Source: Myxococcales bacterium (GTDB lineage: Bacteria > Myxococcota_A > UBA9042 > GCA-2863065). From it: a stretch of 64,000 nt of DNA. A model generated the notes under the pieces. The model had not been told where the DNA came from. It saw only the letters and a program-made list of their open reading frames with translations, and did not search any database. Below, piece after piece: positions 9,525 through 19,438 of the stretch; within the stretch, counting starts at the first letter, position 1, and each line of letters begins with the position of its first letter. The DNA lies in assembly GCA_018780435.1 (NCBI GenBank), contig JADMJS010000233.1, positions 1-64,000 of the forward strand, given 5' to 3'. The position numbers and the translations under genes are program-made.

Positions 9525-11327
9525 ATGCTCCCCTCTGAACCCCAGGCCCCAGCCCCCGGCACACGCCCCAGCGACTCGAACGTCCTGAGCCGCCTCGAAC
9601 GCCTCCCGAGGCGCGTCGGCGCCGTGCTGCTGGTGGTCGCCGGGCTGGTGATCTTCGGGCCGGCGCTATGGACCGAGCTGTCGCTCGACGACCACATCCA
9701 CACGGCGATGCTGCGAGGCGCCTATCCCGCCGAGCGGGCGCCCTGGGATCTCTACAACCTCGTCGACGACGAGAGTCGGCCTCAGCTTCAGGCACGCGGA
9801 ATCTTGCCCTGGTGGACGCACCCGTCGATGAAGGTGCACTTCTTTCGCCCGCTTGCGTCGCTCCTGCGTGCCCTCGACTACGCGCTCTTTGGCACGACGC
9901 CCTTCCCGCCCCACCTCCACTCGTTTCTCTGGTGGCTCTGGGCGGCTTTCGCAGCGAGAGCCCTCTTCCATCGACTCCTACCGTCGCGAGCGGCCGGGCT
10001 CGCGACCTGGATCTTCGCGCTCGCGCCGTGCCACGCCATCCCGCTCGGCTGGCTAGCCAATCGTGAGGTCCTCGTCTCGCTGGCGCTCGGGATCACGGGC
10101 CTGCTCGCCTACCTTCGCTGGCGAGAGTCCCGCTCGCTCGTTCACGCGGCGCTTTCGACCGTGCTCTTTGCGGGCGCGGTCGCCGCGGGTGAGTACGGAG
10201 TCGCGTTCGCCGGGTACATTGGCGCCGTCGAGGTGTTTCGCCATGGCGACCGTCTCTGGGAGCGCGCCACGGGGCTGCTGCCGGCCCTACTACCGTTCGC
10301 GGTCTACTTCGTCGTTCGCGCCCAGCTCGGCTGCGGCGCCGTCGGTTCGGGCACTTACGCCGACCCAGTCCGGAACCCCGAGTCCTTCCTGTGGCTCGCC
10401 CCGCCGCGCTTCATCTCGCTCGTCCTCGACGCATGGCTCGGGATCGATCGGCGCCCCTTCTTCGCGCACTACTGGCCCTGGCTCCTGCTCGCGACGGGTG
10501 TTCTGGTCGTCGCCATCGTCGCGGCCGCGCTTCGTCCCGCGCTCGCTGACTTGCCCCGACCTCACCGCGCGACGATCGGCTGGCTTCTCCTCGGCTCCCT
10601 CCTGAGCCTCGTCCCAATGTTGGCAGCCGCTCCCGCGACCCGACTCCTCGGCGTGGCGGTGCTCGGGATCGCCGGCGTGGTCGGGACGGCCCTCTCCCAC
10701 GCGTGGTTCGAGACACCGGCGTCCACCGCGCCGACGTGGGCTCAGCGGCTCGCCTCACTCTCTGCCGTCATCCTCGGGATGGTGCACCTCCTCCAAGGCC
10801 CGATCGTCGCCTGGGAGGTCGCCCGGGGGAACGCGGCGGTGACCAAGCTCGCGACGGACTCGGTGGCAGACCTCAACCTCCGGCTGGGCGACGTGGCGAC
10901 GAACGACCTCGTCCTGGTCCGGGGCGGCGGCAGCGCCTCGGGCCATCTCCCCTTCGCCATCGATCCCGAGGGCGCGGTCACCCCACGGCGCTACAACCTC
11001 CTGAGCCAGACCGGCCATGTGCTCGTACGACGCACCTCTCGGCGGCGTCTTGAGCTGACCGCCGCCCGTAACGGCGCGCTCATCCCCCTCGGCGAAGCGA
11101 ACGTCTGGACCGACGCGACACGCCGCTTCGAAGTGGGCGACGTCTACCGCCTTCCGAACGCCCGGGTGACCGTGAAGGCGCTCAACTTTGGGGTCCCTCG
11201 AAGCGTGACGGTCGACTTCGACCACGACCTCGACGTGGGCTCGCTCCGCTGGTTCACCGAAAGGAGCGGCACCTTCGTCGAGAGCCCACCCCCGAGAGTG
11301 GGGATGGGCCTGCCGCATGGCTCTTGA
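9525..11327 (+). CDS. multi-pass membrane protein, GT-C glycosyltransferase-like
   Basis: 600 residues, divergent from the small lipoprotein with only 57 bases between them. A cytosolic N-terminus is followed by a first membrane segment (about residues 31-47) and then a periplasmic loop starting LSLDDHIHT. An acidic Asp pair just after the first helix is typical of GT-C (PMT/ArnT-like) sugar transferases that use lipid-linked donors. About nine or ten further hydrophobic segments follow, up to about residue 430, and then a soluble C-terminal domain of about 165 residues. The GT-C link rests on topology and the Asp motif only, so another kind of membrane protein is possible. Confidence 0.7.
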   Translation: MLPSEPQAPAPGTRPSDSNVLSRLERLPRRVGAVLLVVAGLVIFGPALWTELSLDDHIHTAMLRGAYPAERAPWDLYNLVDDESRPQLQARGILPWWTHPSMKVHFFRPLASLLRALDYALFGTTPFPPHLHSFLWWLWAAFAARALFHRLLPSRAAGLATWIFALAPCHAIPLGWLANREVLVSLALGITGLLAYLRWRESRSLVHAALSTVLFAGAVAAGEYGVAFAGYIGAVEVFRHGDRLWERATGLLPALLPFAVYFVVRAQLGCGAVGSGTYADPVRNPESFLWLAPPRFISLVLDAWLGIDRRPFFAHYWPWLLLATGVLVVAIVAAALRPALADLPRPHRATIGWLLLGSLLSLVPMLAAAPATRLLGVAVLGIAGVVGTALSHAWFETPASTAPTWAQRLASLSAVILGMVHLLQGPIVAWEVARGNAAVTKLATDSVADLNLRLGDVATNDLVLVRGGGSASGHLPFAIDPEGAVTPRRYNLLSQTGHVLVRRTSRRRLELTAARNGALIPLGEANVWTDATRRFEVGDVYRLPNARVTVKALNFGVPRSVTVDFDHDLDVGSLRWFTERSGTFVESPPPRVGMGLPHGS

Positions 11328-11398
11328 TCGCTCTCGCGACGCGATCCCGTGGCCGTGTCGCCGATCGAGTCGTTGGACTAGCAGCGTCTCTTTTCGGA

Positions 11399-13096
11399 TT
11401 ACGGCGGATACTGGCAGACGTAGCCCCGAGCCACGCCGCAGTCAGCGGTGCGCCACCCAAGATCGAAGCCAAACTGGTCGGGCATGATGGCGATACACTG
11501 TCCAAAACAGAGCGGCTGGTTGCTGCCGAACGGCCAGTTCACATAGTCCCACGTCGTGTTGTCCATCCAATAGGGGGCGCCGTCCACTGCGCAAAAGTCG
11601 ACGCCCGTGGTGCTCGCGCCGATCCAAGCCGTGAGGCAACTCGAGGTGAACTCACAGTCTGGCACCTTACGAATGAGCGAGCGCACGAAGGCATCTTGCC
11701 CCTCCGAGTGCAGGCTCGTGATGTGACCGCCGAGCGTCACACAGTCAGCTTCGGCGTCGGCCATGACCGCGGGCGCCTCCACGTAGACGTAGCAGTGGCC
11801 TTCGAACGCGGACGCACCGACCGGGAACCCGCCGCAAACGCCCCCAGCGCAGGTGTCACCTAAAGAGCACGTATTGCCATCGTCGCAGAGCGCACCTTCG
11901 TTCACGGGCGCGTGAACACACCCGAGGGCTGGGTCGCACAAGTCGGTCGTACACACCGTGTGATCGTCGCAGTCCGCGGCGACGGGCCCCACGCAGGCCT
12001 CGCCCGCGCAGGCGTCGTTGGCTGTGCAGGCGTCGCCATCGTCGCACGGGAGCGGATCGTCGCTGAGTTGGTGTGTACACTCGGCCGTGATGGGATCGCA
12101 CCCGTCGATCGTGCACCACTTGCCGTCCTGGCAGTCCGGGCTCTTGCCGCCGCAGAACCCGACCCAGCACCGGTCGTCGGTCGTGCAGGCGTCCTCGTCG
12201 TCGCAAGGGTCCCCGTTTTGGAGGCCGTCGTGGACACAGCCAGTGGTGGGATCGCACGAATCGGCGGTGCACCCGTAGTGGTCGTTGCAGTCGACGGCCG
12301 CGCCTGTGCAGATCCCAAGCGCGCACACCTCGGACTTGGTGCAGGCGCTGCCGTCGTCGCAGGCGCTGCCGTCCCCGAGGGCCGTGGCCGTGCATCCCGT
12401 GGCCGTGTCACAGATGTCGATGGTGCATGAATTTCCGTCGTCGCAGGGAACCGCGGCTCCTGCGCACGCCCGGTCGGTGCACACGTCGGCCGCCGTGCAC
12501 GCGTCGCCATCGTCGCACGGGGTCCCGTTTACCACGGGGCTCGAGACGCACCCCTCGGTGAGATCACAGGTGTCGGTCGTGCACGAGTTGCCGTCGTCAC
12601 ACGTGGCCTTCGTGCCGGCGCACGCGCCGTCCTCGCAGAGATCGGAGGTGGTGCAAGCGTTGCCATCGTCGCAGGCGGTCCCGGTGGCCAGCGGGGTGGT
12701 CGTGCAGCCGAGGGCGGAGTCACACGTGTCGCCGGTGCAGGCGATACCGTCGTCGCAGGTTCGAGGCGACCCGGCGCACGCGCCCGCGGCGCACGCATCG
12801 CCGATCGTGCATGCATCGCCGTCGTCGCACGCTGCGGTCACGGCGGTGTGCAGGCACCCGCTCGCCGGTTCACAGGAGTCCTGCGTGCACGGGTTCGAGT
12901 CGTCGCAGGAGCCGCCCCCCGCGCACGGATCGCACTCGAGTCCGGTGCAGCTCGCGTCGCCAGAGGCACCCGTGTCACCCGTGGCGTCACCTGAACCTGC
13001 CTCGGCTCCCTCAGCAGCGGAGCAGGCGGCCGCCGTTAGGATTAATGCCGCCGAAATTACCTTCAGGACTTTCGCGCTCATCGACACCACATTCAC
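11399..13096 (-). CDS. Cys-repeat lipoprotein with C-terminal C-type lectin domain
   Basis: 565 residues from ATG 13096. An in-frame ATG five codons later (13081) gives a cleaner signal peptide and is an equal candidate. The lipobox is TAAAC, followed by a short Gly/Asp/Ala spacer. About residues 55-420 are repeats of roughly 20-25 residues of the form CDDGNACTxxDxC...GxCAG or CDDGNSCTxDxCDxxxGC, with four or more Cys each. The last ~135 residues match a C-type lectin fold: FEGHCYVYV, a WIG core, WDYVNWP, then CGVARGYVCQY at the end, with spaced Cys that could form the two conserved disulfides. Likely role: carbohydrate or surface recognition outside the cell. The Cys repeats and the lectin fold are seen in the sequence; the ligand is unknown. 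Confidence 0.85.
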   Translation of the reverse strand: MNVVSMSAKVLKVISAALILTAAACSAAEGAEAGSGDATGDTGASGDASCTGLECDPCAGGGSCDDSNPCTQDSCEPASGCLHTAVTAACDDGDACTIGDACAAGACAGSPRTCDDGIACTGDTCDSALGCTTTPLATGTACDDGNACTTSDLCEDGACAGTKATCDDGNSCTTDTCDLTEGCVSSPVVNGTPCDDGDACTAADVCTDRACAGAAVPCDDGNSCTIDICDTATGCTATALGDGSACDDGSACTKSEVCALGICTGAAVDCNDHYGCTADSCDPTTGCVHDGLQNGDPCDDEDACTTDDRCWVGFCGGKSPDCQDGKWCTIDGCDPITAECTHQLSDDPLPCDDGDACTANDACAGEACVGPVAADCDDHTVCTTDLCDPALGCVHAPVNEGALCDDGNTCSLGDTCAGGVCGGFPVGASAFEGHCYVYVEAPAVMADAEADCVTLGGHITSLHSEGQDAFVRSLIRKVPDCEFTSSCLTAWIGASTTGVDFCAVDGAPYWMDNTTWDYVNWPFGSNQPLCFGQCIAIMPDQFGFDLGWRTADCGVARGYVCQYPP

Positions 13097-13376
13097 GCTG
13101 GAGGGGCCTGGATCCGAGAGACGGCCGACACGACGATGACTGGCGCCACACGCTCAAGCTCGTGTCGGTGCCTCACGCCGGTGAGCCGTGGCCGCGAAAT
13201 CGACACGCTGGCCGACCACCGCGCTCCGACTCCGACCAACACCGTCGTCAAATTCGCAACCGAAGTCCAGCGCGTGCAAGGGCTTCGACTCATGGGCCCC
13301 TCGCGGGTTCGCGTGGACAGCGCCTTGTCTGCGGAGCCGATCGTGCCGGCCCGAGCCAGGTCGGAGGTCGGCATCC

Positions 13377-14576
13377 CTAGCCTGCGACACGATCCCGAAG
13401 CCAAAGAGAGGGCTTCTCGACGACGACGTGGAGCAGATAGCTGACGGCGAGCGACACGAGCATGACGACGACGAGCGACACGAGCCACATGGCGGTGGGC
13501 GAGAGCCCGGTCGCCACGAGCGCGTCCCGAGCGCCGGCGAGAGCCTCGATGACTGGGATGTGGATGAGGTAGACGCCGTAGCCGAGCGTCGCGAGCCGTC
13601 GGAACACCGGCCGAGACAAGAAGCGCCCGATCGCGGATGGCACGTGGAGAAGGAGCAGCAGGGCCGGGAGGTACATGAGACACGTCGCGGTGCCCCAGTA
13701 GAAGGCCCGCGAGAGGGTGGAGCCGCCGGCACCGGGGGACGAGGTGCTGAGGAGCAGCCAGAGCAGGGTCATCGCGGGGAGGGCGAGGAGCGCGCGGTGG
13801 AACGGGTGCTCGAGCCAGCGCCCGATCCGCTCGCCGAAGCGCAGCTCGATGAGCGCCAGCAAGACGCCGCATATGAGCGTATCGAAGCGAGTGTACGTAC
13901 TGAAATAGACGGCGCGGGTGTACTCCACGCTCCCCCACGGGGAGTCGCCAAAGACGTCTCGGGACGCCCAGATCGCGAGCCGAATGACGAGCCCTAGCCC
14001 ACACAGAGCGACGAGCACGGCGATCCGGGCACGATCGGTGCGGAGGCGCAGGAGGCCCCAGACGAGCAACGGCGCGAGGAGATAGAACTGCTCTTCGAGC
14101 GCGAGTGACCAGCCCCAGCCCATGACCAGCTCCTGGCTGGTGCTGCCCCGGAAGTTGGTCAAGTACGCGTACTCATAAGGGAGATTGTGGAGCTGTTCGG
14201 GTGTCAGCGTGTGCCAGAGCGCGAGCCCCGTCAGGACGAGGTAGTAGGGCGGAAAGGTCCGGAAGATGCGGCGGAGGTAGAAGCGGCCGACTTGCTGCGT
14301 GCCGTGGCGTTCCCGGGTGCGGATGAGGATGGTGCCGATGAGGAACCCGCTCAGGATGAAGAAGAGGTCCATCCCGAAGAACACGCGAAGTGAGGTCGCC
14401 ACGAGCTCCGGAGCGAGCTCGACGTGGCGCCCGAGAGTCGCCGTCAAGTGATACTGAACGACGGTGACGATGGCGACGAAGCGCAGCCCGTGAAGGGCGG
14501 GGAAGCGGTTGTCGAGGAGGTCGAGAGCCAGGACCCGCCGACAGCGCGCGCCTAGGCGAGCAATCGCGCTCGTCAT
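13377..14576 (-). CDS. acyltransferase 3 family membrane protein (OafA/YrhL-like)
   Basis: 399 residues with about ten membrane segments. The N-terminus has the family signature FPALHGLRFVAIVTVVQYHL with the conserved His, then FFILSGFLIG and an Arg-rich loop (FYLRRIFRTFPPYYLVL), all typical of acyltransferase 3 proteins. These move acetyl or other acyl groups across the inner membrane onto sugars, lipopolysaccharide or peptidoglycan. The ATG overlaps the stop of the upstream spermidine-synthase-like gene (ATGA at 14573-14576), so the two are translationally coupled. The acceptor cannot be read from the sequence. Confidence 0.9.
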   Translation of the reverse strand: MTSAIARLGARCRRVLALDLLDNRFPALHGLRFVAIVTVVQYHLTATLGRHVELAPELVATSLRVFFGMDLFFILSGFLIGTILIRTRERHGTQQVGRFYLRRIFRTFPPYYLVLTGLALWHTLTPEQLHNLPYEYAYLTNFRGSTSQELVMGWGWSLALEEQFYLLAPLLVWGLLRLRTDRARIAVLVALCGLGLVIRLAIWASRDVFGDSPWGSVEYTRAVYFSTYTRFDTLICGVLLALIELRFGERIGRWLEHPFHRALLALPAMTLLWLLLSTSSPGAGGSTLSRAFYWGTATCLMYLPALLLLLHVPSAIGRFLSRPVFRRLATLGYGVYLIHIPVIEALAGARDALVATGLSPTAMWLVSLVVVMLVSLAVSYLLHVVVEKPSLWLRDRVAG

Positions 14577-17026
14577 GTGTGCGCCTCACCGTCCGAGCCC
14601 CGGACCGCCCCGGCAGCGGTGCGGCGCGCGAACGCGATCAGCGGCAAGAGCAGGACGTAGGTCCCCGCCGCGAGGAGGAACAACGACCGCAAGCCGACGG
14701 CGTGAGCGAGGATGATCCCCCCGCTCGACGCAAGGACGCCGCCGACCCCGTTCATGCCCCAGAGCCACGGCGTCTCCTCCGCGAGCGCGCGGCCGAAGAG
14801 CCGCATCCCCGTGGGGAAGGCCGTTCCAAGGGCGATGCCGAGCAGTGCGGAGACCCCTGCGGAGACGGTGACCCGTTGCCACAGTGGCGCGGGCGCGAGG
14901 GCCGCGGCGCCGGCATCGACGCCTGCGGCGAGCGCGACCAATACCATGGCGATGATCACGGGGCCGATGTAGCACCCCGGAGCTCGGGCTACCGGCAAGC
15001 GATCGGTCAGGAGCGAGCCGAGGCCTGCCGCGCCGACGAGGCTCGAGAGGACCACGACGAGGCTATAGTCTGGGTGGCCGAGTACGATCCCGAGCCGCTG
15101 CAGGAGCGCGATCTCGGCGAGCATGAACCCCACCCCGATGAGCGAGAAGTAGAGGGCGCCGGCCGCGAGGAGCGCGCGCGGCGAGGTGGGCGCGCCGCAC
15201 CGCCGCCGACCTCGAAGGACGAGCGGCACCACGATCGCGACGACCCCCAGCACGACGGACGCGAGGAACGCGAGCATGAGCGCCAGCGTCGCGCGGCGAT
15301 TGCCTTCGATGGGACCCCCGCTGTCGTCTGCGAGCGTGGTGAACCAGGCGCCCATTCGGAGCAGGTTGAAGAAGAAGGGCCGATCGTCGGTCGGTGGCCG
15401 CAGATCGAGCTCATCCTCCAGAGTCACGGCGTCGAGCGCGGCACGCGTCGGGCTGTCGAGGATCGGCGCGAGCGTCGCCGCGTCCGGGCCAACGCCCAGC
15501 CCCTCTCCGGGGCGATAGCGCACGGCAAAGTTCAGCCGACGTTCGAGGTCGTCGAGGCGCTGGAGGTCCCGCGCCGTGAGCGGCGACGCGCCCACGATCA
15601 AGGTGGCGACGGCCCCCGCCGACACGACGGCGATGTGGTCCCGCGGTCGCGTCGTCCCGCGTTCAAGCAGCGCCGCGACCGCCAGCGCGACGAGGCGCCG
15701 GGTCTCGTCCCGGCCGCCCTGATACCAACGTGAGACGCTGTAGAGCCCATCCGGCGTGAGGCGAGCGAGCATAGCCCGCCACGCATCGACGGTGTAGAGC
15801 CCGTTCTCACCGAGTGCGTGCGCCCCGGCACCCGTCGCGGCCCAGGTGTCCACGAGTGACATCTGGACTACCGAGAACGTGTCGTTCGACCGCGTCAGCC
15901 AGCTACGTCCGTCGTCGTGAATGAGCGTCACGTGATCAGAATCGGCGACCTGCGCCCCCGCGCCGAGAGGGCCCTTCAGGACCTCGAGGAGTCGACCGTT
16001 CAGCTCTATGCCCGTGACCGGCGTGTGGCCGAACATGAGCGCCGTCTGGAGGTCACGCGAACCGCCGACACCGACGATGGCCGCGGGCCCGGTCGGTCGG
16101 AGGTGGTGGACGGCGCTCGTGACGTCGCAGGCGAGAAAACGCAGGGACGCCACGTCGGGATCGGCCCGGTAGAGCGCGGTCCCCGCATCGCCGTCGATGG
16201 TGATCCAGCGCTGAGCGACGTGGACCTGCGGGCACTTGCCTCGGCCCCAGAGGATCGGGGTGCCCACTCGCTCTTCTGAGACCTGCACCCGGGAGTGGCT
16301 GTTCCAGGTCTCGAGGGCGAGGTCCCGCCGGTCCTCCGGCCGGCCCTTCACCCACAAGGGCACGAGCCCGTGATCGGACCAGGCGTTCAAGCCGGTGATG
16401 GCGCCGAGGAAGACCATCGCCACGAGAGCGCGCCGGGAGGCGGCAGGGTCGCTCGCTGAACGTGCAAAGCACCACGACGCGAGCGCGGCGAAGACCGCCA
16501 TCGCGAGGATGGCGGACCCGCCGTCGAGCCAACCGAGGAGCAGCGGCGCGCTCGGGGCGCCGACGGCGGCGCCGGCGAGATCGACGGCATAGACCCGGCC
16601 GATCGGCAGCGAGGTGCGCGTGAGGCTCGCGGCGACGAGCGTGCCTGCGGCAATGAAGGGGAGCGCGATGATCCCCGCGAAGACGACGAAGAGGACCACG
16701 GTCGTCGCCGCCGGTTCCACGCGGAGCGGGACCAGCAGCAGGAGAACGTAGCTCACGGGGATAGCGGCCGCGAGGAGGAGCGCGTCACGAGCGAGCTGCG
16801 CGCCGATCCGTGTCGGCCCGTACAACGCCGGCGTCGAATAGACGCGCACCGCGCCGGCCGTCAGCCCGAAGAGCCCCATCCCGATGACCAGAAAAGCGAG
16901 TGAATACCAGGTGATGACCGACAGGAGCCGGGTGAGGAGCACTTCGAGCGCGAGCGTCAGCGCCGTGACGAGGAAGAGCCCGACCAGAAAGGGACGTGGC
17001 GCGAGCGTCGGGACCGGGAGCGTCAT
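14573..17026 (-). CDS. membrane-embedded spermidine-synthase-like protein
   Basis: 817 residues from the ATG at 17026 (MTLPVPTL), chosen because the longer reading upstream is Arg-rich and lacks coding character. The N-terminal ~200 residues form about six membrane segments (LVTALTLALEVLLTRLLSV first). A soluble middle domain follows, with a Rossmann-type SAM site (AIVGVGGSRDLQTALMFG followed by GIELNGRLLEVL) like spermidine synthases, and then a second block of about six membrane helices. This membrane-plus-SpeE layout is widespread in Deltaproteobacteria and is generally of unknown substrate. True polyamine synthesis is therefore not implied. It is coupled by ATGA to the acyltransferase gene downstream. 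Confidence 0.82.
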   Translation of the reverse strand: MTLPVPTLAPRPFLVGLFLVTALTLALEVLLTRLLSVITWYSLAFLVIGMGLFGLTAGAVRVYSTPALYGPTRIGAQLARDALLLAAAIPVSYVLLLLVPLRVEPAATTVVLFVVFAGIIALPFIAAGTLVAASLTRTSLPIGRVYAVDLAGAAVGAPSAPLLLGWLDGGSAILAMAVFAALASWCFARSASDPAASRRALVAMVFLGAITGLNAWSDHGLVPLWVKGRPEDRRDLALETWNSHSRVQVSEERVGTPILWGRGKCPQVHVAQRWITIDGDAGTALYRADPDVASLRFLACDVTSAVHHLRPTGPAAIVGVGGSRDLQTALMFGHTPVTGIELNGRLLEVLKGPLGAGAQVADSDHVTLIHDDGRSWLTRSNDTFSVVQMSLVDTWAATGAGAHALGENGLYTVDAWRAMLARLTPDGLYSVSRWYQGGRDETRRLVALAVAALLERGTTRPRDHIAVVSAGAVATLIVGASPLTARDLQRLDDLERRLNFAVRYRPGEGLGVGPDAATLAPILDSPTRAALDAVTLEDELDLRPPTDDRPFFFNLLRMGAWFTTLADDSGGPIEGNRRATLALMLAFLASVVLGVVAIVVPLVLRGRRRCGAPTSPRALLAAGALYFSLIGVGFMLAEIALLQRLGIVLGHPDYSLVVVLSSLVGAAGLGSLLTDRLPVARAPGCYIGPVIIAMVLVALAAGVDAGAAALAPAPLWQRVTVSAGVSALLGIALGTAFPTGMRLFGRALAEETPWLWGMNGVGGVLASSGGIILAHAVGLRSLFLLAAGTYVLLLPLIAFARRTAAGAVRGSDGEAHT

Positions 17027-17169
17027 CGCGGCGCACTGTAGTCGAGCGACGGAGGGCGTGAAAGCGAGAGGCGAACGTCTCCAATCGAACGCGGCCCTGC
17101 CGTTGGGCCTTGTCCCATGGCGACTTCGAAGCGAAAGTCCGCGATCTCGCGACGCGGCAGGAGATGTGG

Positions 17170-19434
17170 ATGCGAAACAGGATGATTCGGCTCTCACCCT
17201 TCTCTTGGGCGCTGGCGATGGCGCTCGCGGTGGCCTGCAGCGACACCGCGGACGTGCCGCCCGTGGCGGCCGATGCGGCCGATGTAACGCTCGTTGATGA
17301 CGCCACGCCGGACCCCGACGTCGAGTCCCCCGTCGATGTACCGTCGGAAGCCACGGACACTACAGAGGAGATCGACTCCGCGCAGCCGCCGGACGAGACG
17401 CCGCTGGGGACGGATGCGTCGCGCGCCCGCGCTTTCAAGCTCTTCTACCGGGAGCGCCTCGATCGCGTGCTGGTGGCCTTCAACCGCTTCTCGCTCTTCG
17501 GGGACGTGGGCTTCGCCGTCGCGGTCGACCGCGCAGACGTCGCGCGCGACGGCGACAGCTACGACATCGTCGTCGGCCCGAAAGACAACAACCTCATGGG
17601 CACGCCCCTACGCGCCGTCTGGCACGCGTGGCGCCACTTCCGCAGCCGCACTGCGGAGCTCACGCTGCTCCGCATGTTGCGCGGCTTCGAGTTCTACGAG
17701 TCCGTGAGCGGTGTCCCTGGGCTCACGAGCCGCATGGTGCTCACCGGCTGGACCCTCGACATCGACGGCGTGGCGAAGACGGCCAAGCGGTCACGCGGTG
17801 GCGTCGAGGTCGAATCGCCGATGAAGACGGATCCGGCACTCGAGGCTGAGATCATCGAGACCTTCTTCGACGGTCTCACCATGAAGGTACGCTCCGACCC
17901 CAACGACACCTACTTGACCTACTTGCCGGGACGCGATCCGGTCGACTACGCCATCACGCACAGCATCCCCAACCTGCCGGACTTCATCCGGATCAGCGAT
18001 TGTTGCGCCACACTTCGCCGTACTCCCGGAGGCCATCCGTGGGAGAACGCGTGGTGGTCGAACCACAACTCGCGCGACAACTTCCCGGACATCGCGCTCG
18101 GCTTCCTCGCCGCCCGCGAAGCGCTGACCTTCGCCGAGACGCCGGCCGCGGTGAAAGACGTCGCGACCCGTGTGGTCGAGGCCGGCACCCGGGTCGCCGA
18201 CCTCATCGACGCCAACGGCGGCAACATCATGACCATCGACGAGGTTCACCCGTACGGGGAGCTCGCGGTCTCTGGGGAGCTGAGACCCCACGGGCTGGCC
18301 GAGAACGAAGACCTGGGCTCCATGGCGTCGTGTCCCATGGCGCTCCTAAACCGGGCACTCACGGACGAAGGGCTCACCGCCGAGCCCAAGGATGTCTTCC
18401 TCCCGGGGACCCAGGAGCTGCTGATTCAACGCGACTTTCCGGGCCTCATCGCCTGCGAATTCGAGACGCCGCGCCGGTGTACGACCATTGACGACGCGAT
18501 CTGCGGCTTGCCGTGGGCCCGCCTCGACGAGCTGACGGTCTTCGGCCAACCGATCTTCGAGCTCGCCGAACAGCTCGAATCCGAGACACCGGGCACGGCC
18601 GAAGCGCTGCTCGGCGCGTTTCAGAACGACTTCGACGACGTCGCTGAAGCGATGGTGACGCTTCACGCTGTCCTCGTGGCACGAGGGCAAGCCGCCCTCG
18701 CGGAGGAGGCCCAAGCGAGCGTAGGCCATCTGACGGCGATCATGCGCCGCTTTGCTAACGTCATCTACGGCGCGCTGAAGCCCGAGCAGCAGGCCGAGCA
18801 GCGCTACGAAGCCGCGATCTTCGACGCGATGGCCGGCCGCGAGGTCGACCCGAACGACATCGGCGGATTCGAGATCGAAGAGCAACGTATGGCGCGTGCA
18901 GAGGGCCTCCTCGACTTCCCGGCGGGGTCGCCGTGGAAGCTCCACACCGACGAAGAGCTCCTTCAGCTCATCACCGACGGCCTCGCGAACCTGCAGGACA
19001 AGTCCGGGCCGGGCCGCAGCGACGCCATTCGGAAGCGCTACGCCGAGACCTACCCGGACGGGAAGCCACCCATTCGGCGCGCCGGTGACGCCTATGAGGC
19101 GCGCCAAGGTCAAGGTCCGTGGGTGCCTGCGGAGCGTCCGCGCCACGTCGGCGTCGGCAGCTTCGACTTGATCCAAGCGGTCGTCCTCTGCACGACGGCG
19201 CCGCACCTGCTCGATTGTTCGTGGGCCGCCATCGGCTGCGGACCCCTCGACCTCGACGACAGCGGCACGGTCGACGCCGCCGACACCGCGCTCTTCGAAG
19301 CCCGCGTCCTCGCCGTCGGCGACGGTGCGAGGTGCACCGGCTCCGAATGCGACGGCGCCGACCTCGATCGCTCCGGGACCGTAGACGCGTCCGACCGCGC
19401 GTTCATGGCCGCGGCGCAGGGCTGCGTCCGCTGA
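17170..19434 (+). CDS. lipoprotein with C-terminal dockerin-like calcium loops
   Basis: 754 residues. ATG 17170 has AGGAG six bases upstream, better than an in-frame TTG at 17110 and ATGs at 17164 and 17182. The signal peptide ends in ALAVAC, then an Asp/Pro/Val-rich spacer of about 60 residues. The middle (about residues 75-660) is a globular region I do not recognise, rich in Asp and Arg, with a few His/Cys (ISDCCATLRR). The C-terminus carries two EF-hand-like loops, DLDDSGTVDAADTALF and DLDRSGTVDASDRAFM, the dockerin type I pattern. Dockerins bind cohesins on scaffold proteins or simply bind calcium; no cohesin is visible here. Divergent from the membrane gene that starts at 17026. Confidence 0.78.
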   Translation: MRNRMIRLSPFSWALAMALAVACSDTADVPPVAADAADVTLVDDATPDPDVESPVDVPSEATDTTEEIDSAQPPDETPLGTDASRARAFKLFYRERLDRVLVAFNRFSLFGDVGFAVAVDRADVARDGDSYDIVVGPKDNNLMGTPLRAVWHAWRHFRSRTAELTLLRMLRGFEFYESVSGVPGLTSRMVLTGWTLDIDGVAKTAKRSRGGVEVESPMKTDPALEAEIIETFFDGLTMKVRSDPNDTYLTYLPGRDPVDYAITHSIPNLPDFIRISDCCATLRRTPGGHPWENAWWSNHNSRDNFPDIALGFLAAREALTFAETPAAVKDVATRVVEAGTRVADLIDANGGNIMTIDEVHPYGELAVSGELRPHGLAENEDLGSMASCPMALLNRALTDEGLTAEPKDVFLPGTQELLIQRDFPGLIACEFETPRRCTTIDDAICGLPWARLDELTVFGQPIFELAEQLESETPGTAEALLGAFQNDFDDVAEAMVTLHAVLVARGQAALAEEAQASVGHLTAIMRRFANVIYGALKPEQQAEQRYEAAIFDAMAGREVDPNDIGGFEIEEQRMARAEGLLDFPAGSPWKLHTDEELLQLITDGLANLQDKSGPGRSDAIRKRYAETYPDGKPPIRRAGDAYEARQGQGPWVPAERPRHVGVGSFDLIQAVVLCTTAPHLLDCSWAAIGCGPLDLDDSGTVDAADTALFEARVLAVGDGARCTGSECDGADLDRSGTVDASDRAFMAAAQGCVR

Positions 19435-19438
19435 CGAG

